Below are positions 20,600 to 31,411 of a stretch of DNA of 64,000 bases, in pieces. How positions within the stretch are numbered: position 1 is the first letter of the stretch; every line of letters starts with the position of its first letter. The notes beneath the pieces were generated by a model. It had not been told where the DNA came from. It worked only from the letters and a program-made list of their open reading frames with translations, and made no database searches. Location of the stretch: NCBI GenBank assembly GCA_963575745.1, contig CAUYUJ010017860.1:130561-194560 (forward strand), in the 5' to 3' direction. The position numbers and the translations under genes were made by a program. Origin of the DNA: Prorocentrum cordatum. Taxonomy: Eukaryota; Sar; Dinophyceae; Prorocentrales; Prorocentraceae.

Positions 20600-22400
20600 T
20601 CGGGCCGGGCGCGGGGCCTCCCCGCCGCCCTGCACGCCCGGCGGCGATGGCCCCCGGGGCGCTGTGCGTGCCGGGCAGAGGGCGTGGGGAGAGGCGGCCG
20701 GCGACGGCCCAAGAAGTCCGCGCGGACCCTCGAGAGCTCAGCACTTCTGTCTTTGTGGGGCTTGCGTCCTTCTGGGCTCCGCGTCGCGGGCTACCTCTCT
20801 CGGGTCCTCCAGGAACCCAGCTCGGGGCACAAGAGACGCCAGCCGCGTTCTTATGTCTTTAAAGGCGCCTGGATGTCCCAAAGTCCCCTGGCCAAGCGCC
20901 CCCCCGCGGTCAGCGCAACTGCCTGTGGTGGACCGTCTTGAACTTGGGCTTCTCACTCTCGAGCTGCTCCTGGCGCGCTTTTGTGATTGATATCGGTAGT
21001 TGCCCCTGGGGCATTGACAAGTGCCCACACGAAACCAGCGCAGCATCTGGACGACGACACTGCATCCGGCGAACCCAGAACCCCCCGTCGCGCCGCGCAA
21101 AGAAATGCGACAGAAGGTCTTCGGCTATTTTCGGCCTCTGGAGGCCCTCACCAGACTTCAGGACCGTCAAACAATGAGAGACTGGACCTAGGAAAAGGGG
21201 TCGAGGTCAGGTGTCCCCGCTGTGAGCCAGCATCGCAATGCTTGGGGCTGACAAACTCAACCCGCGGGCGAAGTACTCCAGTGGTTTGCCTTGGTTTGGA
21301 GCAAACTTTAAGCCCGCCAAGCCACCGCAGTCTCTAGAAGGTTCTCGGCGACGAACCGCAGCGGATCGAGACGATCCCAGGGCCTGAAAGCTTCCAGGAG
21401 TCACAAGCAAACAACTTCGAACTCTGCCGAGAACTTCGAGGTGGGCAAAGTCGGCGCCTCCTGGACCTTTCCTGGAGCGCATCCTGACCAGAATCTCGAG
21501 GCGAATCCAATCATGGCGACGATGGCCTTTCCTGGAAGCCTTCAGTAAGCCAAACCCATCCGCTATTTTCCTCCCACAGGATTCGCAACAGCACGTCGAA
21601 CACCTCAGACGAATATCTTGCCAAGGGGCACAGGAATCTTCAAATGAAACGTGTCTTGGACCTCGGAACTTTTCCTGGGATCGGCTTCGCATTCTGGATC
21701 GGTTCTTGACGCACGGCAAAGGGCCTCTGCAGATAGAAAATGGTCAGAAGCTCGGGACCCCTTTCCGTCGGGAACCTTCGTTGGCAACTCATGGGAGCCT
21801 CCCATACTATCTTGTCGGCTCTTGCGAATCGACGCTAATCGACGTTAAATCGGCGCTATCTCGTCGACTCCCAGACGCTAGTCGACGTTAAAGACAAAAT
21901 AAACAGGGTACACCTGGCTCCCATGATTTGCTACCGAAGGACCCTGTGTTTTCTTGGCGATCGTCTCGAATCCACTCAGAATCGGTCCTCGGACCTACCA
22001 GAGTCCGTCATACTCTGGCTTTCAAGCGGCGTCCAGCCGTGGCGACGAAAACCTTCCGAGACGGTCAGAAAACCTCCAGGAACGACGTCGACGACGACTC
22101 CTCCATGGTTATAATCCAGGTCCCCGATGTCGTTTCTCTTTTCCCCCCACAACGTGGACCCCAAGAGGTCTCGACCCCTTCCCCGGGGCTATCTCTTATC
22201 TCGAAGCGGATCTGGGGCCCGACAGTAGCCAGTGAGGTCAAAACCTTCCGTTTTTGGTTTTCAAACGCCATGGGGGGGACTGGTGAGGGTCTGCTCCTGG
22301 TACTGCTGCAGCATCGCCGCCGTGGGCGTTTGCAGCCCGTTGCTCCCGGGCGATGCCAAGGGGGGTCACCACTAGGGGTGACGCTACCTCCTCGAGGAGG
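20600..22400. other. Unassigned region, no gene recognised
   Basis: Moderate-GC DNA with short degenerate motifs (CCTTTCCTGGA near 21470 and 21525; TCGACGTTAAA near 21840 and 21880). At 22357-22405 the text CCAAGGGGGGTCACCACTAG resembles 18329-18375, so part of this is dispersed repeat. Frames are short or interrupted. Confidence 0.5.
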
Positions 22401-22424
22401 ATGACCCCTCAGGACACACAGGAC

Positions 22425-22580
22425 CTCGTCCTCGTCCTCGTCCTCGTCCTCCTCCTCCTCCTCCTTCTCCTCCTCCTCCTTCCTCCTCTGCGCGCTCGCC
22501 CCCCACCCCACACCCGCGGCGCCGCGTGGCTCTCTCTCTCTCTCTCTCCCTCTCTCCCTCTCTCTCTCTATCTCTCTCTC
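22425..22580 (+). repeat. (CTC)n then (CT)n tract
   Basis: CTCGTC/CTC triplets at 22425-22495 and a CT dinucleotide tract at 22525-22580. Confidence 0.9.
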
Positions 22581-23524
22581 TTCACGCGGATGAGGATGAC
22601 CCCATCAGGACCCCCAAGGCCCCCAGAACCTTCCCCAGACGCCCCACAGCCTTATAAATCTCCTCGATCATCGGATCCTCGATCCTCGGGAGTAGATGGC
22701 GACCCTCGTACGGCAAGTGCACGTCGTGGCGACACGTGCGGCGGCTTCTGACACCGCGCGGTCCCCGAAGCTTACAACGATTGTGGACTTCCGATGGCGC
22801 AAATCGTTTGACATCAACCGCTTCTGGGCCACTGGCGGCGTTCAACCTTGAACACCCGCGCTGGGGTCGCCGTCGCGTCAACGCAACACGAACCGACCGT
22901 AGATCCTCGATCCTTCAGCCTCGACCTTCGATCCTAGATCCTCGAACTTCTTCAATCATCGATCCTTCAATCATGGATCCTACGATCATTTGACCCGTAC
23001 AGCCGAAGCATGGCCACAATTACGTGGGTAATGGCATTAGTTCTCTTGCCGAAGGCTCAAGGCCCCCTGGAGGTGCCCCAAACGAAGAACATTCCAAGGT
23101 GGAGCGCCCCGAAGCAAAGAATGATACCCTTGCGGCAGGAAGCCCTCAACAGCTTTACGCGGTTGGGATGAGGGCCACGATGGAGGGTCACGATGGGGGG
23201 ATCGGGACATGGATAGGGGTAGGGACATAAGGATAGGGACGACAATTGAAGGCCACGGAGAGGCCACAGAAGACAACGAGAGGTAATCGGAACCACCAGG
23301 AGACAGCGTCCCTCGACCGACTTCGGCTCTAGCAGCGCACCTGCTCGTTTCAGAGGCAACTAATACGTAACCAGTACATCTTAACTGCTCAGGACACTTG
23401 CGTCGGCGGCCAGGCAGAAAAAAGCTGCGCTGGCGGAGGAGCCAACTAAACGGGGGCACCGTGGTAGCGACTTGTGCCACAGGGCAAAACTGGTCAGGAA
23501 ACGTGTGGGCAGCCGTCCAACACT

Positions 23525-23736
23525 TTGGACGCCCGAAATGGGTACTGAAAGAATGGGCACTATGCCCAACAACAAATGTTGTCCCAAGCCAACAGCGGCC
23601 GCTGTTGGGCAGGCGACCTTCTGTCTCGAATGGACACAGGCTGCGGCGGCGCGGACAGCGAATCCTGTTCAAAATGAACAGGAATTGTGGTTGGGCATTT
23701 TACCCATTCTTTCGGTACCCATTTCGGGCGTCCAGA
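23525..23736. repeat. 212-bp foldback element with central NotI palindrome
   Basis: Two inverted arms of about 57 bases: GGACGCCCGAAATGGGTAC at 23527, and the reverse complement of the same text ending at 23733. The arms differ at roughly one position in eight. Between them lies a perfect 20-bp palindrome, CCAACAGCGGCCGCTGTTGG (23589-23608). The arms encode similar peptides on opposite strands (GRPKWV.KEW). The structure suits a MITE or a stable hairpin transcript. Confidence 0.7.
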
Positions 23737-23909
23737 AACACTATAGCCTGCCCCTGACCCTCGCACCGGCTGCAGGTGGTGAACACCCCTCGGGCACCGC
23801 CCGTTGCTCGGCATCATCCGCCGCTGCGCCCACTGCACGGCGGCGCCCGGCGGCGCGTGACGCGCTGTTGGCGTGCCGGGCGCCACGCTCGGTGTACCTC
23901 GAGGCCGCC

Positions 23910-23936
23910 GCCGCCTTCGCCGCCGCCGCCGCCGCC

Positions 23937-24005
<69 letters not shown>

Positions 24006-24006
24006 T
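23910..24006 (+). repeat. (GCC)n then (GTC)n microsatellite
   Basis: CCGCCG/GCC triplets at about 23910-23937 followed by about 23 GTC triplets. Confidence 0.95.
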
Positions 24007-24364
24007 GCCTCGCCCTACCTCCATCTCGTCCCCTTTCGGAGGGGAGAGGATGGAATCATTCCAATTCTTGTTGCCTTTCTGGTCCTCGTCACCGCGGCTA
24101 GACTCAGCTCTAGATCCTGGTCAGAGCACGTCCCGGGATTGGTCCAAGGGGTGGGCTTTGAGGGAGGAGAGACCCAGACGATTCGGGCGTCGCAGAAAGA
24201 ACAAGGCAATGGGCGTCATTTTGCAATAGTGTTGGCCTACCCTTCTCAGGGTCCGCTATCGGGCCCCGCGACGAACAAATGGTCCTGGGGATGGGGCCGA
24301 GTGCTCTGGGGTTCACGTCGTGAACACATCACAGTGTCGGAGGCCTGCAGCTTGAAATTCGCAG

Positions 24365-24890
24365 CAGCTGCACGAATGTGGTGGGTGGGTGGTTCTCAAA
24401 ATGGGGCTCTCGCCTTCGCTCGGCGCACATGACAGTTTAGCTACTGTGGCAGCTGCCATGATGGATGGCGGTTCCCTTTCAAAATGGCACTTTCGCCGTA
24501 GCTCCGCGCAAACTTGCCTCAACAGCTTGCAACAATTACAAGAACGGGGCACGGCTCCTTCAAGATGGAGGCCCTCCATCCTGGTAAATGTCGCCAGTCT
24601 CCAAGGTGAATACGCGCAGCGACTTCCCGAACTTCAGAGTCGAGAAACTTGAGCATCTGCAACATCTGCCCGGATAGAGGGCGGTGCCTTTGCAGCATCG
24701 GGCTCTTGCTTGAGAGTTCCCTGGAATTCACGGCCAGAAATGTACACTTGTGCCACAGTGACACGGGCGGGGGGGCGGACTTTGTTCACAATGGGATACT
24801 CTGGATGCTTTGCTAGGAAGGCGTAAGGCGGTTCCTTCTCAAACCGGGACTCTCGCCCGAGCAGCAGGCCCGCAGGTATTGGTCTTTCAA
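24365..24890 (+). repeat. Degenerate dispersed unit with TCAAAATGG...CTCTCGCC
   Basis: GGTTCTCAAAATGGGGCTCTC near 24390, GGTTCCCTTTCAAAATGGCAC near 24469 and GGTTCCTTCTCAAACCGGGAC near 24831 are diverged copies of one unit, each followed by TCGCC within about 10 bases. No gene is recognised from 24030 to 25080. Confidence 0.45.
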
Positions 24891-25074
24891 AAGGGCACTA
24901 CTTGCAGTGACACGGAATGCTTGTAGGAACTCTTGAGAGGGGAGCTTGAAAGGAGAGCGTGTGCTGCAGCACCGTGGATGCATGCAGGGCTTACTCTGGT
25001 CCTCCTCCGCCTCCATTTCCCTCCTCGGCGTCCTTTCTCCTCCTCGTGCTCCCCCTTCCCTCAGCGTCGTCGGC

Positions 25075-25345
25075 GTCGTCGTCGTAATCCTCCTCCTCCA
25101 CCTCCTCCTCCTCGTCACCCATCGTCGTCGTCTTCCTCTTCCAATCGTCGTCATCATCATCGTCGTCTTCCGTCGTCGTCGTCGTCGTCCCCCTCCTCCT
25201 CCTCCTCCTCCTCCTCCTCCTTTCATTCTCCTCCTCTCCTCCTCCTCCTCCTCTCTCCTCCTCCTCCTCCTCCCTCCCCCTCCCCCCCCTCCCCCCCCCC
25301 ATCCCCCTCCCTCTCCCTTCCTCCCCCTCCTCCTTCCCCTCCTCC
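25075..25345. repeat. GTC/CTC trinucleotide tract
   Basis: Mixed GTC and CTC triplets turning into CCCTCC. The section 25430-25870 that follows is GC-rich with many GGCGAC triplets and is open in several frames on both strands, so the long frames here are not credible genes. Confidence 0.85.
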
Positions 25346-25979
25346 GACCTCGCCGCCGCCGCTCTGCGGCAGAGGGGCGCCCTGCGGGGCGCACGCCCCG
25401 CAGGGGGGGGGGGATGGATGAACGGCCACGACGGCGGACGGCGGCGGCCGCTGCGACGGCGCTGACCGCCGCGGCGGCGGCGTCGACGGCGACGCTGGCG
25501 GCGACGCCGCGACTCCCCCAAATGGCGCCTGGGACGGCGCCCCCAGGCGTGCTCGGCACCATGCCCATGCCCGCGGGCGTGCGCGACGCGCCCGGCGTGC
25601 CCGGCGAGTTGCCCGAGGGTGTCGAGGGCGCCACGCCGGCGAGCGCGGGGGTGGGCCTGGCTCCGGGCAGGCGCGCCTGCACCTTGCCGATGCCGACGGC
25701 GAGGGCGACGAGGACAGGGAAGACTTCGACGACGAGGGCGAGGACGACATCGCCGAGGACGGCGGCGACGGCGACGACGACGGCAAAGACGACGACGGTG
25801 CGACGCCGACGACGACGACGACGTCGTCGCCGGCGGCGACGGCGACGACCTAGACGACGAGGACGGTTCCTGTCGTTTTCGGCCCCGTTTGGGCCTCTGG
25901 GGTGGCCCCCGCCGCCGCGGCCGGATCCGCCTCGAAGTCCCGGCCAGAACGCGCTCCAGTAGAGACCCACGGATCCGTC

Positions 25980-26042
25980 GTCCTCCTCCTCCTCCTCCTC
26001 CTCCTCCTCCTCCTCCTCCTCCTCCTCCTCCTCCTCCTCCGC
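25980..26042. repeat. (CTC)n microsatellite
   Basis: About 20 perfect CTC triplets. Confidence 0.95.
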
Positions 26043-26279
26043 TTGATGATCCTGCACCTCCTCCCGCTCCTTCTCCTCCCCATCCTCCTCCCCCAGGGGA
26101 GGGGAATGTCGACGAGGGAGAAGGGAGGCGGGGTGGTGACGGACGAAAAGAGATGACGACGACTTGAAGACGAGGGATGGGGGAGGCGCGGGGGGTGGAA
26201 GAGGAGGAGGGGCAGGAGGAGGGGGAGCAAGAGAGGGGGCAGGAAGAGGGGGAGGAGTCTAGTCTGGATGAAGGGAAGG

Positions 26280-26385
26280 GAGAGAAAGAGGTTAGAGATA
26301 GGGAGAGAGACGGAGAGAGAGAGAGAGAGAGAGATAGAGAGAGAAAGAGAACGAAAGAGAGAGAGAGAGAGAGAGAGAAAAAACA
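26280..26385 (+). repeat. (GA)n tract
   Basis: GAGA repeats with AAAG and ATAG interruptions. Confidence 0.9.
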
Positions 26386-26680
26386 ACGCACCCACTCGGA
26401 CAAGAGTCTGTCCTGGCCCGCCGTGTACAAGCGCCGGCTGAGCCATCATCACTGTGGCGGGAGGCGACGCACGTAAGTGGCAAGGGTGGCGAAAACCTCC
26501 CCCCTGGCGCGGCCGAAGAGAGAACCTCGACTGGAAGAAACTGGCGGGCTGTGGTGCTCAGGGTGTGGTGCGCCGCGTCTGCGCCCCCGAAACTGAAAGG
26601 AGACCCCTGGCTTTTAGCACGCTTTGGCTTGCGCGCCTAGGAACCCAGTGAAATGAAGACGCCGCCTTTGGGCACCCACC

Positions 26681-28045
26681 TCAGCGGCCCAGCGCGAGGA
26701 CAACGGAGCCTGTTTCCAGGAGCTCTCGTGTGGCACGCCGGGTGAAAGGAAGGGGGTGGTCAGCACTGGTGCACCAGCGGTGAGCAGCAAGTCGCGCCTC
26801 GGGGCGCTTCCGGAGGGTGGCCCCGGGGAGGGCAGGCGTGCGGAAGGCCTGTTGGAAGTCATTCAATGCGGACGGTGCTTCTCGGAGCCCGTCGAAGACG
26901 GGTTCGGACTGCTCCCGGATGGTGCCCAGCGTAAGCGCGAGGCTGGAAGCCTGTTGCCGAAGCGATGTAATGCTAGCAGTGAGCGCGGCTTCACGGCCCT
27001 GCGGTGGCTGTGGCCTGGCCGAAGCGAGGTGCTGCGTGCGGCCGCTCCTCTGGTCGGTGCGCTGCACTGGGGTCGGACGGGCACCTCCACCCTGGTGGGT
27101 GTTTCAAGGGCCATTGGTCCCCGTTCCCTGGGGGGGCTGGGTGTATGCCTGGTTGCAGGAAGCGCTGCTGGGCTGGGGGTGCCGCAGCACTGGCCAGGCG
27201 AGCGGGTTGGGGCGACGGCGCTGGCCTACCTGGCGCAGTCGGCGACCCCTCGCCTACCAAGCGCAGACCCTCTCCCAAGTGGATGACGTTGCTGTCGCAA
27301 GTGCGGCCTGCGGTGTTGCTGTCTGCGTCGGGGGGAACGGTAGGGTCCATACTGCCTCCCGTGTGGTCGGTGTCAGTGTTGTGCTGCGCAGGTCGCGGTG
27401 GATTACCTGCGGTGGGGTCCTGGTGGACCTCCACCTCGTGGGACTTTGCCGCTGTGTGCCTGCATGGGCGTGGGGGAGGACTGTCGTCGTCCGCGTCGTA
27501 GTTATCGCTGTCGTGGCAGCCTGGTGCGTGCGGGGGATCGTCATCGTCGTTGCCGAGGGCCCCCACCGAGGCTCGGTGGGCCCTCCTTGTCTCTCCTTCG
27601 AGGCTATCAGGAGAAATGCCCCACGCACCGTCGAGTTCATCGTGCTACCCTGGCCTCGGTGAGCCTTGGGATTGGGGTGGGTCGCCGGGCGGGCCTGGTG
27701 GCCCGTCCCCGCCGCCCCCCCGTGGTGAGCGGACTGGATCTCTTCCGATGGAGCTCTGACCTGGAATGTCCCGCTCGTCCATCGGGCACGGGGAGTGTGG
27801 TGGCGGCGATCGTAGATCGCGACCGCAGTGCTGTGCATGGCAGCCGCGAATTTATGTCTCCACCTGGCCGCGTCGATGACGTCCTGTGGTATGGCGTGCA
27901 TGCAGGCTGCAACTGTAGCCAGCTTTTCGGGGTGACGGTTGAAGATTTCGTCGATTGGTGAGCTGCGTCCTTCGTCGATCACTTGCTCTCCGAGGTGGCC
28001 TTCGACGTTATGGACCCTGAACACGTCGGGTTTGTCGTGGAGCAC
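26681..28045 (-). pseudogene. Decayed minus-strand gene of unknown function
   Basis: Three overlapping minus frames join end to end. 28045 to about 27570 begins with MLHDKPDVFRVHNVEGHLGE and includes HPEKLATVAACMHAIPQDV and FAAAMHSTAVAIYDR, which look like real helices. 27566 to about 27000 is an Asp/Pro/His-rich linker (GNDDDDPPHAPG). 27060 to 26681 is helical (ALTASITSLRQQASSLALTL, then SALNDFQQAFR). The breaks near 27570 and 27000 are frameshifts or unrecognised introns. A strong hairpin at 27554-27584 sits at the first break. The order helical, acidic linker, coiled-coil could suit a Gag-like protein, but no family was recognised. A plus-strand frame overlaps the 5' end, so the start is uncertain. 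Confidence 0.35.
27554..27584. other. Strong inverted repeat (hairpin)
   Basis: GAGGGCCC and ACCGAG are mirrored as CTCGGT and GGGCCCTC around a GC dinucleotide: 14-bp arms with a two-base bulge. It could be a terminator-like or recombination-prone site; the function is unknown. Confidence 0.6.
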
Positions 28046-28149
28046 CCGATGGACCTACCTGAGACCAGGTACTGCTATGCCGCCTCAACTAGAAAGAGAT
28101 CAACCACCTCGATTGATGATCGGCACCAACGAGACTACCGCTTGGACCA

Positions 28150-29740
28150 GGACAGCCAATGGAGCTGACACTCGGATCGGGTGCAATCTACCAACGTGGC
28201 CAGCCGAACTCGGTTAACTACGCCACACGGGACCAGTTCTTGTCTACAGGGACGTAGCGACGGACACAGTGGACGAGCGCGGCAACGCCATCACCAACTG
28301 GACGATCGCCGACACGGACAACGTGGAAATGGCGCTGATACCGCCGCCAGCCCCTACGCCCATCCCGAGGCCAACCAAGGACACCACTCCATAGAAACCG
28401 CCAGCAATGATCGGCATCCACTGCAACCTGTTCGCCATCAAGATGACCGACTACGACAACATATCCGAGGAATACAAGGCAGCCGTCGACAATCAGCTGG
28501 AAGAGTTGCGACAGCCACACGAGTTGAAGTAGGACCTCGAGTACGACGAGAAGATCAACCTAGCAGGCCTCTCCCAGATCCCAAGGTTGCAGAGCTTGTG
28601 TCCCACCGGGCAATCCATTGACCCAGCTGCCAGAAAACCACCCACCCTCACATCACCTGAGGAGAGAAGAGCCTAAGCCTTCCCCAACTGCAGCCGATTG
28701 CGACGACTGCCATGGTACTGGTAGCCAAGCCAGCACAATCGACAATCCCACAATGGACGGCGCACTCGACGGTTGAGCAGAGTTAGCCCGACACGCGACC
28801 AAGATGCAACCCATAACCAATCACGAAGAACCGCAGTAGACCCCCTGATCTACGAGCCGAAGGCGTGCAACTCCGACACTCCCGACAACAATGCGGGTCT
28901 GCCAGCACTGCAGTCAAACAACATGCAGCTGCGATACCCATGGCGAGCGTACCCAAAGGACGGCGTGGATGCGGCATACTACCACAATCCGCAGAACACC
29001 CTGGGTAAGGCACCTCATGGTACATGGTAGGCAACCCTAGACGAGGGGAAATGCAACAAGTGCATCCCCACCGACATCTTCACACGCGACATCATAGAAT
29101 GGGACGACGTCTGCGACCAGACAAGCCGCAGCAAACACAAGCACACAACACGAGCGCATTCCCTCGCAAGGGACCACAGAGGCAGGTTGCACCCGCAGCC
29201 CCACAGCAGGTCACTGCGCCAACGACGGACACCGCCGACGACACGCTCGCGCCGACCGACCAGACAAAGCCAGCACGCTACACGGCTCCCCAGATCACTG
29301 TTCTCAAGAGGAGCCCCACGCCGACAGCGCAGGGAAGCCGAACACCGCCAGGGAGCACGGACATCTACGCTACTCACACAGCTATGCCGCCCTCGCGGGG
29401 CGCAGGATTCCCAGGCCTCCACCAGTTTTGCTCCACGACGGCACATCCACTACTCAGCTGGCCTTTCCATTTTCCACAGCTCTCGTTCCCATGCCACACC
29501 TCTGCCACCACGGCAGCATCAGCACCAGCTAACGCGACGCGGCAACATCTACTCACCAGCATCGCCATCCCGAGTGAGACGAGCAAAGTCCTCACACCAC
29601 CCACCTTGCGCCTACTTCTACCCACGCCATGCCTGTACTCCGTGAGCCTTGTCGTCACCGCATTCACACTGCGCCTACATGCGCCTCTGGTGCTTTCCGA
29701 ACTCGAGGCACCTTTGTTACTCCAGTGACCTTGTTTACTA
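28150..29740 (+). pseudogene. Decayed plus-strand coding region of unknown function
   Basis: Starting at ATG 28159 (MELTLGSGAIYQRGQPNSVN), then after a frameshift VYRDVATDTVDERGNAITNW, NLFAIKMTDYDNISEEYKAA, MQLRYPWRAYPKDGVDAAYY and KCNKCIPTDIFTRDIIEWDD, the peptides are well balanced but split by at least four stops and one frameshift. A Pro/Thr-rich tail (PAAPQQVTAPTTDTADD) runs to about 29400. It lies head-to-head with the decayed minus-strand region at 26681-28045. A CxxC pair is the only motif; the function is unknown. Confidence 0.3.
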
Positions 29741-31100
29741 CTTCCACCTTGGCCACAACCTCCTCTGAAGAACCTCAAGCCCCAAATAACCTACACCTCC
29801 CTCTCCTCTTCTTGCCCCGCAGCCCCGTCTACCCCCGCCTTTCGTCCACCAACCTCCTCCATCTCGCCCCACCGCTGCCGCTGGGAACGGGGAACGGGAC
29901 GGGAGCACAGAGCGCAGGAGTTGGGGAAGAGACGGGGCTGAAGGCGGCACGGACCCCCCTGCAGAGAGGCACGGGGGCTGTGGACCACCTGGCCCTGAGG
30001 CACAAGAGCCAAGCCGAGGGAGCCGCCACTCCCCCTTCTCTGGGAGTGACGGCTCCGCTCGGGCCACGCCCACCTCCTCACCCCGTCGCTGATTCCGACT
30101 TCGTGCACTTTCCCTCCTCCTCCTCCTCCGCCGCACGCCTAGCCGCCATCTTGTTCTGACCACAGCGCCCCTTCGCCTCACCCGCCCCCTCCCCCCCCCA
30201 CACCGCCTACTCCGCTGCGACAGCCCGCGCCGCACTAGGAGCACCGTACCCTCGGACGTCTGGCAGGATTAGCAGGAGGCGGCATCCTACTCGAGGAGAG
30301 GCGCGCCGTTGGCCTCAGCTTGGGGGCCGGGGCCCACGCTCGGGCCACCTTCGCACCCGCACTGCGCCGACGCATGCAGGCGCCACCAGCCTCCCCCACC
30401 TCCCTACTTCGCTCCTTGACTCGTCAACATCGTCCGTCTTTCCTGCGTCTCTCTCTCTCTCTCTCTCTTCACCTCTTGGCTTTGTTCCGCCCCTCCCCCC
30501 AACGCTGCTGAGAGGGAGGGGCTTCGAGGGCTTCGACCATATCGGTAACACAGTCCGTAACCTCGAGCATCGAGGAGGAGGCGGAGGAGGAGGAGGAGGA
30601 GGAGGATGAGGAAGAGGAGGAGGAGGACGACGACGACAACCACATGGGTTTCCTCCGAGAAGCTCCCTCCCTCCTTGAGGACCGCCCCCCCCCCGCGTCC
30701 CTCCCCCTCGAGGGGTTGCCAAGGGTGTTCCTGGTCCAAGGTGTCCCAAGTCTTGCGCGCCCTACTCTGGAGCCCTCTGGGCCGTGTGAGGCGTGCTCCG
30801 GAGGCCCCCTGGGCCTCTCGGGACAAGCTGGGGGCCACCAGCGGGCGGGGCCGCCTCTGGCAACATCGGCCCCGCTTCCTCACCAGGCCACCCAGGGAGA
30901 AGGGAGGAGGGAGGAGGGACTTCGCCCCTCCCCCCGGTCAGGAATCCGCTCGAGACAGCTCCCCAAACCTCTCCCGGGGTCCGTCCTGGCCAGTTTCCCA
31001 GGAGCCGTGGCCCCGCAGGGCCTCCGAGGAGGCCGCAAAAGAGGGAGAACTAACATTTCAAACTCCACCCGCGAGCCTCCGACGCAGCGATGGTCTCACA
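29740..31100. other. Unassigned GC-rich region with GGA and CTC tracts
   Basis: No recognisable protein. GGA repeats at 30575-30640 and CTC repeats at 31110-31148 generate poly-Glu, poly-Leu and poly-Arg frames. The rest is Pro/Arg-rich in every reading. Confidence 0.5.
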
Positions 31101-31411
31101 ACGTGGACCCCCTCCTCCTCTTCCTCCTCCTCCTCCTCCTCCTCCTCAAGAACCGTTTGGCTCCGTCGCCCCTGGAATGGGGCCGCGGGGTCGCGCCGAG
31201 CCTCCGCGAGGTGTTCTTGGGGCCGCGCGCCATAAGTTGTCGGGCGGCAGCTGATGGCGGCGCGGTGCCGATTCGGCGCAAACTGTTTGGAAGTCGAGTT
31301 TCGGAGGCATTTGGAGGCCTCCCGAGATCCTTCGTGATGGGGCGCAGCGCCTCGCGTCGGCCGCGGTCCGTCGGACGCAAGAGGGTCTCGTTCGAACGGC
31401 ACTGGTCTCGA

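Noticed and set aside
24991-26430. 479-codon minus ORF rich in Arg/Ser/Gly
   Set aside because: It spans CTC, GTC and GA tracts; composition follows the repeats and other frames are equally open.
28218-28520. Minus-strand hydrophobic ORFs as membrane proteins
   Set aside because: The plus strand of the same DNA gives a more protein-like hydrophilic reading (DVATDTVDERGNAITNW) continuous with its neighbours.
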